Positions 47,231 to 57,261 of a stretch of DNA of 64,000 bases are shown in pieces. The position numbers and the translations under genes were made by a program. The notes below the pieces were generated by a model. That model worked only from the letters and a program-made list of their open reading frames with translations, searched no databases and was not told the origin of the DNA. Numbering within the stretch: position 1 is the first letter of the stretch; every line of letters starts with the position of its first letter. The stretch is from assembly GCF_000507185.2 (NCBI RefSeq), contig NZ_AYTM02000001.1, positions 72,982 through 136,981 on the forward strand, given 5' to 3'. Origin of the DNA: Pseudomonas syringae KCTC 12500 (GTDB taxonomy: Bacteria; Pseudomonadota; Gammaproteobacteria; Pseudomonadales; Pseudomonadaceae).

Positions 47231-49237
47231 ATGTCGTTACCCAAGCACCACCTGGAATTGCTCAGCCCTGCACGGGATGTGACCATCGCCCGTGAAGCCA
47301 TCCTGCATGGTGCCGATGCGGTCTATATCGGCGGGCCGAGCTTTGGTGCGCGGCACAACGCCTGCAACGAGGTCAGTGACATTGCCGAGCTGGTCAAATT
47401 CGCGCACCGCTATCACGCGCGGATCTTTACCACCATCAACACCATCCTCCATGACGACGAACTGGAGCCTGCGCGCAAGCTGATTCACCAGCTCTACGAC
47501 GCCGGCGTGGACGCACTGATCGTGCAGGACCTCGGGGTGATGGAGATGGACATTCCGCCCATCGAGCTGCACGCCAGTACGCAAACCGATATTCGCACCC
47601 TGAGCCGGGCGAAGTTTCTCGATCAGGCCGGTTTCTCGCAACTGGTGCTTGCCCGGGAACTGAACCTGCAGGAAATCCGCGCAATCGCTGACGAAACCGA
47701 CGCGGCCATCGAATTCTTCATCCACGGCGCACTGTGCGTGGCGTTCTCCGGGCAGTGCAATATTTCCCACGCGCAAAACGGCCGCAGCGCCAACCGTGGT
47801 GACTGCTCGCAAGCCTGCCGCCTGCCATACACCCTCAAGGATGATCAGGGTCGCGTTGTGGCCTTCGAAAAGCATCTGTTGTCGATGAAAGACAACAACC
47901 AGAGCGCCAACCTGCGTGCTCTGGTGGACGCCGGCGTGCGCTCGTTCAAGATCGAAGGACGCTACAAGGATGCGGGCTACGTAAAAAACATCACCGCTTA
48001 TTATCGCCAGCGTCTGGACGAGATTCTCGAAGACCGCACGGACCTGGCACGTGCTTCCAGCGGCCGTACCGCGCACTTTTTCGTGCCGGACCCGGAAAAG
48101 ACCTTTCATCGCGGCAGCACCGATTATTTCGTCAGCGACCGCAAGATCGACATCGGCGCGTTCGACACGCCGACCTTCACTGGTCTGGCGGTGGGCACCG
48201 TTGAAAAGCTCGGCAAACGCGACCTGATCGCTGTGACCCATGAGCCGCTGTCCAACGGCGATGGCCTCAATGTGCAGATCAAGCGTGAAGTGGTGGGCTT
48301 CCGTGCCAACATCGCCGAGCTCAAGGGCGAGTTCGAAGAAGACGGCCAGAAACGCTGGCGCTATCGCGTGGAGCCCAACGAGATGCCAGCGGCCCTTTCC
48401 GGCCTACGCCCCAATCATCCGCTGAACCGCAACCTGGACCACAACTGGCAACAAGCGCTGCTCAAGACCTCGGCCGAGCGTCGTATCGGCGTTCAGTGGC
48501 AGGTCACGCTGCGCGAAGATCACTTGAGCCTGAAAGCCACCAGCGAAGAAGGCGTGAGCGTCACGGTCGGTCTTGATGGGCCATTCGGAACGGCCAACAA
48601 GCCCGAGCAGGCGCTGGATCAGCTGCGTGACCTGCTCACCCAACTGGGCACCACGATCTATCATGCCCAGGATGTCAGGCTTGACGCGCCACAGGCGTTC
48701 TTCGTGCCCAACTCGCAGCTCAAGACCCTTCGCCGCGACGCCATCGAGGCATTGACCGAAGCCCGCATCAAGGCTCATCCGCGCGGCGGACGCAAGGCCG
48801 AGACCACTCCGCCACCGGTGTACCCGGAGTCGCACTTGTCTTTTCTGGCCAACGTCTACAACCAGAAGGCTCGCGACTTCTATCATCGCCACGGCGTGCA
48901 GTTGATCGACGCGGCCTACGAGGCCCACGAAGAGACCGGCGAAGTGCCGGTGATGATCACCAAGCATTGCCTGCGTTTCTCGTTCAACCTGTGCCCGAAA
49001 CAGGCCAAAGGTGTGACAGGCGTGCGCACCAAGGTCGCGCCTATGCAACTGGTGCACGGTGATGAAGTGCTGACCCTCAAGTTCGATTGCAAGCCTTGCG
49101 AAATGCACGTGATCGGCAAGATGAAAGGTCACATTCTCGACTTGCCGCTACCTGGCAGCGCGGCGGCCAAATCGGTGGTCGGCCACATCACGCCGGAAGA
49201 CCTGCTCAAGACTGCGCGCCATCGTTCTCCGCACTGA
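47231..49237 (+). CDS. rlhA: U32 family RlhA (23S rRNA C2501 hydroxylation) protein
   Basis: 668 aa from the ATG at 47231; the frame extends to 47087 over the ATPase gene end, which I reject. The sequence follows E. coli RlhA (YdcP, about 650 aa) closely from the start: LELLSPARD, EAILHGADAVYIGGPSFGARHN, LHDDELEPA, and the Cys-rich U32 block (HGALCVAFSGQCNISH, NRGDCSQACRLPYTLK) thought to bind an Fe-S cluster, then FKIEGRYKD. RlhA makes 5-hydroxycytidine at position 2501 of 23S rRNA. The C-terminal part holds another Cys pair (KFDCKPCEMH). It stands alone, 106 bp after the transporter operon. Confidence 0.93.
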   Translation: MSLPKHHLELLSPARDVTIAREAILHGADAVYIGGPSFGARHNACNEVSDIAELVKFAHRYHARIFTTINTILHDDELEPARKLIHQLYDAGVDALIVQDLGVMEMDIPPIELHASTQTDIRTLSRAKFLDQAGFSQLVLARELNLQEIRAIADETDAAIEFFIHGALCVAFSGQCNISHAQNGRSANRGDCSQACRLPYTLKDDQGRVVAFEKHLLSMKDNNQSANLRALVDAGVRSFKIEGRYKDAGYVKNITAYYRQRLDEILEDRTDLARASSGRTAHFFVPDPEKTFHRGSTDYFVSDRKIDIGAFDTPTFTGLAVGTVEKLGKRDLIAVTHEPLSNGDGLNVQIKREVVGFRANIAELKGEFEEDGQKRWRYRVEPNEMPAALSGLRPNHPLNRNLDHNWQQALLKTSAERRIGVQWQVTLREDHLSLKATSEEGVSVTVGLDGPFGTANKPEQALDQLRDLLTQLGTTIYHAQDVRLDAPQAFFVPNSQLKTLRRDAIEALTEARIKAHPRGGRKAETTPPPVYPESHLSFLANVYNQKARDFYHRHGVQLIDAAYEAHEETGEVPVMITKHCLRFSFNLCPKQAKGVTGVRTKVAPMQLVHGDEVLTLKFDCKPCEMHVIGKMKGHILDLPLPGSAAAKSVVGHITPEDLLKTARHRSPH

Positions 49238-49293
49238 TCGGTACAAGGGGTTGGCGCCCTGCCAGCCCCTTTCTGTCTTCTGATAAAGGCCTC

Positions 49294-49788
49294 TTAAAGA
49301 ACGCGCTCCATATGAGTGGTGTTCCACACCGGATCGCTCTCCACATCGGTTACAGCAAAGCCCTGTTTCTCCCAGAAACGAATCGCGCCTGGCAGAAACG
49401 GATGGGTATGCAGGTACAAAACCTCTATGCCGCCTACCTCGGCATGAGCCCAGAGCGCCTGACATAAGCGGCTGGCCAGCCCGTCGCCGCGAAACTCCGG
49501 CGTGACGAACAGACGTACGATCTCGACAGTTCTGCGCCCGCGGTAATCGAACTGCGGGAAACGATGATCGTAAGGCAGGTAGCCCACAGCCGCGATGATC
49601 TGCCCTTCACAGCGGGCGATCAGGAACTTGCCGTCCTCACCGTTCAGATACACCTGCTCGAAACCGGCCAGATCGGGCGGAACGGTGACGGTGTCGAGCA
49701 AGGGAAAGATCGCGGCACGCGCGCGCATGACGAAATCGACGGTGTGCGGAATCTCGGAGGGGTGTACTTCAGTGATAGTGATGTTCAT
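49294..49788 (-). CDS. GNAT family N-acetyltransferase
   Basis: 164 aa from the ATG at 49788; the longer upstream frame lacks family character. Core GNAT motifs are present: the FLIARCEGQIIAAVGY strands, VEIVRLFVTPEFRGDGLASRLCQAL (acetyl-CoA pyrophosphate loop R/Q-x-x-G-x-G/A in RGDGLA), and YLHTHPFLPGAIRFWEKQGF. The substrate is unknown. It converges with rlhA (56 bp between the stops). Confidence 0.88.
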   Translation of the reverse strand: MNITITEVHPSEIPHTVDFVMRARAAIFPLLDTVTVPPDLAGFEQVYLNGEDGKFLIARCEGQIIAAVGYLPYDHRFPQFDYRGRRTVEIVRLFVTPEFRGDGLASRLCQALWAHAEVGGIEVLYLHTHPFLPGAIRFWEKQGFAVTDVESDPVWNTTHMERVL

Positions 49789-49894
49789 GAGCACGGACTT
49801 ATTGGGGGAATTGCAGGGTGATACACATGTTACGCCAGCCTTGGGCTTCTGAACGCACGGCTTAACTATAGAGCAGGCGGCGCGGCGCAGAATT

Positions 49895-50042
49895 GCGACG
49901 CGGAGCGTCACGGCAGGCATTCCCACGCGGAACGCTCAGCGTTATACGCAAGTCCGCTTTTGATTCTGGCCGAAGGCCGTGGGAGCGACCGGCGGGACAG
50001 ACCGCAGGCACGCCGTTATCGTGCCCACGCTCCGCGTACAGC
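49895..50042. repeat. Extragenic palindromic repeat of the P. syringae REP kind
   Basis: ACGCGGAGCGT (49898-49908) is the exact reverse complement of ACGCTCCGCGT (50027-50037). Between them are further GC-rich, self-complementary pieces and the phrases CATTCCCACGC and CGTGGGAGCG, which I recognise from dispersed intergenic repeats of P. syringae genomes. No coding content. It lies between the GNAT gene and the nirB promoter. Confidence 0.6.
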
Positions 50043-50177
50043 GCACAGCTTTACAGCGCAGCCCCCTTGATGCGCACCAATGCAAGGCAGGAAAAATCCT
50101 GCGCCAGATGCGGCTGTAAACGCTGCGCGGCCTTGCGGGCATTGCCCATTCGGGCTTGAAGCGCTGCCGGCGCAAGC

Positions 50178-50193
50178 TGGCACAACCTCTGCA
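50178..50193 (+). promoter_or_regulatory. Sigma-54 promoter of nirBD
   Basis: TGGCACAACCTCTGCA matches the -24/-12 consensus (TGGCAC-N5-TTGCA), with GG and GC exactly 10 bp apart. It is 228 bp before the nirB ATG. Sigma-54 promoters upstream of assimilatory nitrite reductase are usually activated by NtrC under nitrogen limitation; a GCACCAATGC half-site-like sequence near 50069 may be part of an activator site. Confidence 0.75.
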
Positions 50194-50345
50194 TAATCCT
50201 CAACAACCCCACCATGAAGGTGGTCGGGCCGCCCCGGTTGATCGACGTGGATCGCCAGTCTCGCAAAGACCAGAGGGCTACTCGGGTGCTTCCGGCAACG
50301 TGGCTCGATGGCACCCCCGAATACCCAATAAGACAACAGGCAAAG

Positions 50346-50382
50346 GCGCCTGGAACCGAACGGTTCCGGGCGCTTTTTTTTT
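50346..50382 (+). terminator. Intrinsic terminator in the nirB leader (probable attenuator)
   Basis: GCGCCTGGAACC (50346-50357), a GAAC loop, GGTTCCGGGCGC (50362-50373), then nine T residues. The stem is 12 bp with one T-G pair. It lies between the sigma-54 promoter and nirB, with no gene before it, so it would end the nirB message early unless antitermination occurs. NasT, an ANTAR RNA-binding protein, is known to do this for nitrate/nitrite assimilation leaders in Pseudomonas and Azotobacter. Possible upstream hairpins are present at 50256-50330, but I could not match the ANTAR two-hairpin motif with confidence. Confidence 0.85.
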
Positions 50383-50420
50383 GCTTTGAAAAACCTGATT
50401 GGCCTCGGCCGGGACTCGCT

Positions 50421-52982
50421 ATGAACACCACAGTCTTCCCCCCCAACGATGTAAAAACCCTGATCGTCGTCGGTAATGGCATGGTCGGACATCATTGCGT
50501 CGAGCAGTTGATAGCAGGCGGCGCACTCGAACGCTATCGCATCCACGTCTTTGGCGAAGAAACACAGCGCGCCTACGACCGCGTGCACCTGTCCGAATAC
50601 TTCACTGGCCGCGACGCCGAATCGCTGGCCATGAGCGAGATGTCCGTTTACGAACAACCCGGCCTGACGCTGCACCTCGGCGTACCGGTGCTGGAGATCG
50701 ATCGTGATCGTCACGAAATCATCACCGCCGAAGGCTGCTTCGGGTACGACAAGCTGATTCTGGCCACCGGCTCCTACCCGTTCGTACCGCCTATCGAAGG
50801 CGCCCGAGGCAACTCCCGGCTGGTCTATCGCACACTGGAGGACCTGGACAGCATTCGCTATGCCGCGTCGAAAGCCCGCCGTGGCGTCGTGGTCGGCGGC
50901 GGACTGCTGGGGCTGGAAGCAGCCAATGCGCTTAAATCGCTGGGGCTGGAAGCCCATGTCGTCGAGTTCGCGCCGCGTCTCATGCCGGTGCAATTGGACG
51001 ACCTCGGTGGCGCTGCGTTGAAAGCGCGTATCGAAGCGCTGGGCGTCGGCGTGCATTTGTCCCGCGCCACGCAGTCGATCAGCGACGGCAAGCAGTACCG
51101 CTATCGCATGAACTTTGCCAATGACGAGTTTCTCGAAACCGACCTGATCGTGTTCTCCGCAGGTATTCGCCCGCAAGACGCCCTGGCCCGTCAGTGTGAA
51201 CTGGCGCTCGGCCCACGCGGCGGCATCGCAATCGACGAGCATTGCCGCACCAGCGACGCCGATATCTATGCCATCGGCGAATGCGCAGCCTGGAACGGCA
51301 GTGTGTTCGGCCTGGTTGCGCCCGGTTATCAAATGGCCCGTGGCGTGGCAGCGCAGTTGTGCGAACAGGATACTGACGCGTTCTTCGGCGCCGACATGTC
51401 CACCAAGCTCAAACTGCTGGGCGTGGACGTCGGCTCCATCGGCGATGCGCACGGTGCGCTGGCCGGGGCCGTCAGTTATCGCTTCATTGACGAAGCCACC
51501 GCCAGCTACCGTCGCCTGGTGGTGTCGGCCGATGGCAAGCAGGTACTCGGCGCGGTGCTGGTCGGCGATAACAGCTACTACGACACGCTGCTGCAATATG
51601 CGCAGAACGGCATCCCGCTGCCCGCCGATCCATCGAGCCTGATTCTGCCGCGTGGCGAAGGCGCACCGACGCTGGGCGCCGATGCCCTGCCCGCCACAGC
51701 GACCATCTGCTCCTGCCATAACGTCAGCAAAGGCGCCGTGTGCTCGGCCATCGACAATGGCTGCACCGATCTGGCCGCAATCAAGTCCTGCACCAAGGCG
51801 GCCACCGGTTGCGGCGGTTGCACCGCACTGCTCAAACAGGTTTTCGAGCATGAACTGATGGCCCGCGGTGTGGCGGTCGACAAAAGCCTCTGCGAACACT
51901 TCGCTTATACCCGCCAGGAGTTGTACTCGATGGTGCGCGTCGAAGGCATCGAGACCTTTGACGAGCTGCTGACTCGCCATGGCAAAGGCGCGCATGGCTG
52001 CGACATCTGCAAGCCCGCAGTCGGCTCGATCCTGGCGTCGTGCTGGAACCGCCCCATCACCGAGCCTTCGCTGGTGCCACTGCAGGACACCAACGACACC
52101 TTCATGGCCAACATGCAGAAAAACGGCACCTACTCGGTGGTGCCACGTATTCCGGGTGGTGAAATTACCCCAGACGGCCTGATTGCGATTGGCGCCGTGG
52201 CGAAAAAATACGACTTGTACACCAAGATCACCGGCGGCCAGCGCATCGACCTGTTCGGCGCGCAGCTGCACGAGTTGCCGGATATCTGGAGCGAGCTGAT
52301 CGAGGCAGGCTTCGAGACCGGCCATGCCTACGGCAAGTCGACCCGTACGGTTAAATCCTGTGTTGGCAGCACCTGGTGTCGCTACGGCGTGCAGGACAGC
52401 GTCGCCATGGCGCTGCGCATTGAGGACCGTTACAAGGGCCTGCGCTCGCCGCACAAACTCAAGTTCGCCGTGTCCGGCTGCACACGCGAATGCGCCGAAG
52501 CGCAGAGCAAGGACGTCGGCGTAATTGCCACCGAGAACGGCTGGAACCTGTACCTGTGCGGTAACGGCGGCATGCGTCCGCGTCACGCCGAGTTGTTCGC
52601 CACCGACCTGGATGACGAAACCCTGATTCGTTACATCGACCGCTTTCTGATGCTCTACATCCGCACCGCCGACAAGCTGCAACGTACCTCGGTCTGGCGT
52701 GAAACGCTGGAAGGCGGCCTCGAGTATCTCAAGGCGGTCATCATCGACGACAGCCTGGGCCTGGCCGCAGAGCTGGAGTCGCAGATGCAACTGGTGGTCG
52801 ACCGCTACGAATGCGAATGGGCCAACGCCCTCAAGGACCCGGAAAAGCTCAAGCGTTTCCGCACTTTCGTCAACGACGGGCGTGCTGACCCCGACGTGCA
52901 GTTCGTCAAGGAACGCGCCCAGCGCCGTCCGGCAAAACCCGAAGAGCTGGCCCTTATTCCGTTGTTCAAGGAGGTAGTGTGA
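50421..52982 (+). CDS. nirB: Assimilatory nitrite reductase [NAD(P)H], large subunit
   Basis: 853 aa from the ATG at 50421, full length for the family. It reduces nitrite to ammonium in the cytoplasm. Order: FAD-binding Rossmann fold (IVVGNGMVGHHC, about 15-26), NAD-binding fold (VVVGGGLLGLEAAN, about 153), BFD-like [2Fe-2S] domains with Cys430-x-Cys432 and CGGC, then the sulfite/nitrite reductase half. The siroheme-[4Fe-4S] ligands are Cys647-x5-Cys653 and Cys687-x3-Cys691. Its stop overlaps the nirD ATG (TGATG). The 3' end from 51778 is repeated in inverted orientation at the end of the window; this copy has the clean reading frame. Confidence 0.95.
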   Translation: MNTTVFPPNDVKTLIVVGNGMVGHHCVEQLIAGGALERYRIHVFGEETQRAYDRVHLSEYFTGRDAESLAMSEMSVYEQPGLTLHLGVPVLEIDRDRHEIITAEGCFGYDKLILATGSYPFVPPIEGARGNSRLVYRTLEDLDSIRYAASKARRGVVVGGGLLGLEAANALKSLGLEAHVVEFAPRLMPVQLDDLGGAALKARIEALGVGVHLSRATQSISDGKQYRYRMNFANDEFLETDLIVFSAGIRPQDALARQCELALGPRGGIAIDEHCRTSDADIYAIGECAAWNGSVFGLVAPGYQMARGVAAQLCEQDTDAFFGADMSTKLKLLGVDVGSIGDAHGALAGAVSYRFIDEATASYRRLVVSADGKQVLGAVLVGDNSYYDTLLQYAQNGIPLPADPSSLILPRGEGAPTLGADALPATATICSCHNVSKGAVCSAIDNGCTDLAAIKSCTKAATGCGGCTALLKQVFEHELMARGVAVDKSLCEHFAYTRQELYSMVRVEGIETFDELLTRHGKGAHGCDICKPAVGSILASCWNRPITEPSLVPLQDTNDTFMANMQKNGTYSVVPRIPGGEITPDGLIAIGAVAKKYDLYTKITGGQRIDLFGAQLHELPDIWSELIEAGFETGHAYGKSTRTVKSCVGSTWCRYGVQDSVAMALRIEDRYKGLRSPHKLKFAVSGCTRECAEAQSKDVGVIATENGWNLYLCGNGGMRPRHAELFATDLDDETLIRYIDRFLMLYIRTADKLQRTSVWRETLEGGLEYLKAVIIDDSLGLAAELESQMQLVVDRYECEWANALKDPEKLKRFRTFVNDGRADPDVQFVKERAQRRPAKPEELALIPLFKEVV

Positions 52983-53368
52983 TGAACGCGTCTCAGACAA
53001 TACTTGCCGGCGACAATGCGCCCACGGCAGCGCAGCCGCACTGGCAGACGCTGTGTGGGCGCGCGGATCTGGTCGCCAATTCAGGCGTCGTGGCATGGCT
53101 GGACGGCGCGCAGGTCGCGCTGTTCTACCTGCCCGAAACCGCACAGGGCGAGCAGCTCTTTGCTATCGACAACCGCGATCCCAAATCCGGGGCGAACGTG
53201 ATCGGGCGTGGTCTGATCGGGCAGATCGCGGGCGAGCTGGTCATCGCTTCGCCGCTGTACAAGCAGCACTTTCGTCTGCACGACGGCAGTTGCATCGAAT
53301 ACCCGGAACAGCGGCTCGACGTCTGGCCGGTAAGGCTCAAGGGTGATCAGGTAGAGATTGCCGTTTAA
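52982..53368 (+). CDS. nirD: Assimilatory nitrite reductase, small subunit
   Basis: 128 aa from the ATG at 52982, with GGAGG 7 nt upstream inside the nirB end. NirD of this type has a Rieske-like beta-sandwich fold but lacks the Cys/His cluster ligands, as seen here (GQIAGELVIASPLYKQHFR without CxH). It is the partner of NirB. The overlap with nirB indicates translational coupling. An identical reading frame occurs in the right arm of the palindrome. Confidence 0.93.
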   Translation: MNASQTILAGDNAPTAAQPHWQTLCGRADLVANSGVVAWLDGAQVALFYLPETAQGEQLFAIDNRDPKSGANVIGRGLIGQIAGELVIASPLYKQHFRLHDGSCIEYPEQRLDVWPVRLKGDQVEIAV

Positions 53369-53383
53369 TCGACAATGCCGATC

Positions 53384-53419
53384 GCAGACAACCTGGTCGC
53401 TGTCGAACCAGGTTGCTGC
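53384..53419. terminator. Hairpin between convergent nirD and hydrolase genes (left arm)
   Basis: GCAG-A-CAACCTGGT pairs with ACCAGGTTG-CTGC: 13 bp with a single bulged A and a 9-nt loop. It sits 16 bp after the nirD stop and 18 bp from the hydrolase stop. No strong T-run on either strand; probably a bidirectional terminator. Confidence 0.55.
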
Positions 53420-53436
53420 GGGGCATTTCTTGCAGC

Positions 53437-54432
53437 TTATTGAAGCTCGGAGACCAACGCCTTGTTGAAGCCCTGCGGGTCTTCCATCTGCGGGGCATGG
53501 CCTTGGCCTTGAACTCCACCAGCCTGGCGCCCGGGATCATCTGCGCCACCTGCTTGCCTAATACCTTGTAATTGCCGATCTTCGCCTTGACCTCAGGCGG
53601 CGCGATGTCGCTGCCGATGGCAGTGGTATCGGCATCGCCAATCATCAGCACCGTCGGCACCTGCAATTTGGGAAACTCGTAGAACACCGGCTGGGTGAAA
53701 ATCATGTCGTAGATCAACGCCGAGTTCCAGGCCACGATCTTGTGCCCCGGCCCTTTGTTCAGACCGGCCAGCATGTCGACCCACTTGTCATACTCAGGCT
53801 TCCAGCGACCATCGTAGTAGGTCTTCTGCTCGTAGGCGCGAATGCCTTCGGCGGTGGTCTTCAGCTCTCGTTCATACCACTGATCGACGCTGCGGTACGG
53901 CACGCCGAGTGCTTTCCAGTCCTCGAGGCCGATAGGGTTGACCATCACCAGCTTCTCGGTCTGTTTCGGGTACATCAACGCGTAACGCGTAGCGAGCATG
54001 CCGCCCGTGGAGTGACCGATCACAGAGGCCTTGTCGATACCCAGCTTTTCCAGCAGCGCATGGGTATTCATCGACAACTGCTGGAAGCTGTACTGATAGT
54101 GCTCCGGCTTGGTCGAGGTGCAGAAACCGATCTGATCCGGTGCGACAACGCGATAGCCCGCGGCACTCAGTCCCTTGATGGTGTCTTCCCAGGTCGCAGC
54201 GCAAAAATTCTTGCCATGCAGCAGCACTGCGGTGCGGCCATTCGCCTTGCCGCCGGGCGCGACGTCCATGTAACCCATTTCCAGCGTCTGGCCTGGGACT
54301 GGAAACTGAATTTGTGCAGCGCATGGGGGTACGTGAAACCTTCCAGTTGCTGGCCATAACCGGGCGTCTCAGCCAGTGCTACGCTGACAGCGTCAACGAC
54401 ATCAACATGCCGGCAATCTTTGCAGCCCGCAT
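53437..54432 (-). pseudogene. Alpha/beta hydrolase, left-arm copy with frameshifts
   Basis: The start (ATG at 54432, AGGAGG upstream) and stop (TAA at 53437) match the right-arm copy, but this copy has lost a base in the signal peptide region (TCAGCG for TCAGGCG), differs near GAGACGCC, lost a C near 54290 and carries extra bases near 53495-53500. The middle reads through: LLHGKNFCAATWEDT (oxyanion region), VIGHSTGGMLATRYAL (nucleophile Ser in GHSTGG), and LMIGDADTTAIG (acid Asp region). The intact protein, pieced from both arms, is about 330 aa with a signal peptide, so it is exported. Substrate unknown. It is divergent from the LysR gene. Confidence 0.8.
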
Positions 54433-54670
54433 AAGGGGCACCTCCTGTAGCTAGGGATCGGGAATCCACGGCGGTTTTTACGTTAAACCGCAGGCCCGCC
54501 AGTAGACCCTGTTTCCCCTACAGATTCGCCCTTTTCCTGCCTGAAGAAGCGTAAGCAGACGTTTCATCATGTTGGGGCAAAATGCTGGACGCCTTCTGTG
54601 CGGACTGCCTAGACTTAGCCACCCGTTATCGGCCGTTTTGGCCATCCGGGTCTGATGCCAAGGAACAGCA
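54433..54670. other. Divergent promoter region between hydrolase and LysR-type genes (left arm)
   Basis: 238 bp without a gene. LysR-type regulators often bind such divergent regions to control the neighbour and themselves, so the hydrolase is the likely target. I see no definite T-N11-A palindrome. The same region recurs inverted at about 61110-61347. Confidence 0.5.
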
Positions 54671-55598
54671 ATGAATCGAAATGAACTGCGCAAGGCCGAC
54701 ATCAACCTGATGGTGGTATTCGAAACATTGATGCAGGAGCGTAACGTCACCCGTGCAGCCGAAAAATTGTTTTCTCGGCCAGCCCACGATAAGCGCTGCC
54801 TTGAATCGCCTGCGCAGTCTGCTCAACGACCCGCTGTTCATCCGCGTCGGCCACCGCATGGAACCCACTGCACGCGCCCACGAGATTCTCAAGCACCTGA
54901 CGCCGCGCTGGACGCCATGTCCACGGCGCTCAGCCTGACCACCGACTTCGATCCATCAGTCAGCAAAATGACCTTTCGCATCGGCCTGACCGATGACGTC
55001 GAATTCGGCCTGCTGCCGGCGATGCTCAAGGCCATCCGCCTGGAAGCGCCGGCGTGGTGATCGTGGTCAAGCATGTCGACTACCTGAATATCTCCGAAGT
55101 GCTGATGTCCGGCGATATCACCGTTGGCGTCTGCCTGACCCGTGAACTACCGGCCAACGCCAAGCGCAAGACCCTGCGTAACGTGCAGCCGAGGCTGGTG
55201 CGCGCCGACAAGCCTGCCAGCCCCATGAGCCTGGACGAATACTGCTCACGCCCGCACGTGGTGGTGTCGCACGTTGCGAGCGTCAATAGTTTCTCCGATG
55301 AGTGGCTGACCGCGCTGGGGCGCAAGCGGCAGGTGGTGTTGTCGGTGCCGCAGTTCGCCACCCTGCCCGCCTTGATGGCCGGCACCGACATGATTTCGGG
55401 GCTGTCCGACTACGCGGCAAAGGCCATGAGCGCCTTGGGTTTGCTGTATGACGAGCCACTGCCCTTCCCCACGCCGGGCTGGACCTGTCAATGACGTGGC
55501 TGAGTGTGATGGACAGCGACCCTGCCGAGCGTTGGCTGCGCAGCAGGATCGAGGAGTTCATGGGCGAGCGCCAGGAAGCGCCCGCCCTGGCCGGATGA
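54671..55598 (+). pseudogene. LysR-family transcriptional regulator, left-arm copy with frameshifts
   Basis: ATG at 54671. The N-terminal HTH begins MNRNELRKADINLMVVFETL, but an extra T in TTTT (near 54770) breaks the frame before PTISAALNRLR. Further single-base losses occur near 54901 and 55050. The C-terminal effector domain ([30 protein letters not shown]) is in frame from 55054 to a premature TGA at 55492-55494. One missing base there, also missing in the right arm, separates it from the normal end [19 protein letters not shown], which runs to TGA at 55596-55598. Merging both arms gives a nearly full-length regulator of about 308 aa. Confidence 0.8.
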
Positions 55599-56376
<778 letters not shown>

Positions 56377-56377
<1 letters not shown>

Positions 56378-57261
56378 CAGGACGCCCTATTGCGCAGAAG
56401 AATTAAGCGAGACAGCAGACTCAGTATCAGTACGAACAAGGTCATGACCAGCGCACCGGCCCATGCCAGGGAGTGCCAGTCATCGAACGGGCTCATGGCG
56501 TACTGGAAAACCACCACCGGAACGCTGGCGATGGGTTTGAGCAGATCGCTGCTCCAGAACTGGTTGCCGAAAGCGGTGAACAGCAGCGGCGCGGTTTCGC
56601 CGGTGATGCGTGCCAATGCGAGCAATACGCCGGTTACCACACCCGCCTTGGCCGCGCGAAGGACGATTTGCAGGGTCAGCTTCCATTGCGGTACACCCAG
56701 CGCCAGCGCAGCTTCACGCATGGTCGAGGGTTGCAGTTGCATCATTTCGTCAGTGGTACGCACCACCACCGGTATCACCAGCAATGCCAGTGCGAGCGCA
56801 CCGGCAATCGCCGAAAAGCCCACCTGATGGCCTGTCACCGCGTTGAGTGGCAGTACCACGACGGTGTAGACGAACAGACCGAGCACGATGGAAGGTGCCG
56901 ACAGCAGGATGTCGTTGATGAAGCGAACCGTGTTGCCCAGTTTGGTGTAGCGGGCAAATTCGGCCAGCCAGATGCCGGCCATCAGGCCGATCGGCGTACC
57001 GATCAGCAGGCCGATGCCGGACATCAGCACGCTGCCGTAGAACGCGTTGGCCAGGCCACCCTCGGTACCAGGCGGCGGAGTCATGCCGGTAAACAGTTGC
57101 AGGTTGAGCGCGTCGATGCCCTTGATGATGGTGGTCAGCAGAATCCACACCAGCCATAGCAGGCCGAAGGCAGTAGCACCACAGCTGAGCACCATCGCAA
57201 TCTTGTTCTTGAAACTGCGAACCCGATACAGGTGCTCGCTGCCGGTCACATCCTTACTCAT
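56377..57261 (-). CDS. pstA: Phosphate ABC transporter permease PstA (left-arm copy)
   Basis: 294 aa, identical frame in both arms. Six membrane helices in the PstA pattern, with the coupling motif [46 protein letters not shown] spread over residues about 185-235. It forms the membrane channel with PstC for high-affinity phosphate uptake. The start overlaps the pstC stop by 4 bp (ATGA) and the stop overlaps the pstB start. Confidence 0.93.

Noticed and set aside
50016..53144. A 1042-codon minus-strand open frame opposite nirB and nirD
   Set aside because: nirB has full-length homology, promoter and start on the plus strand; the opposite frame is a high-GC shadow.
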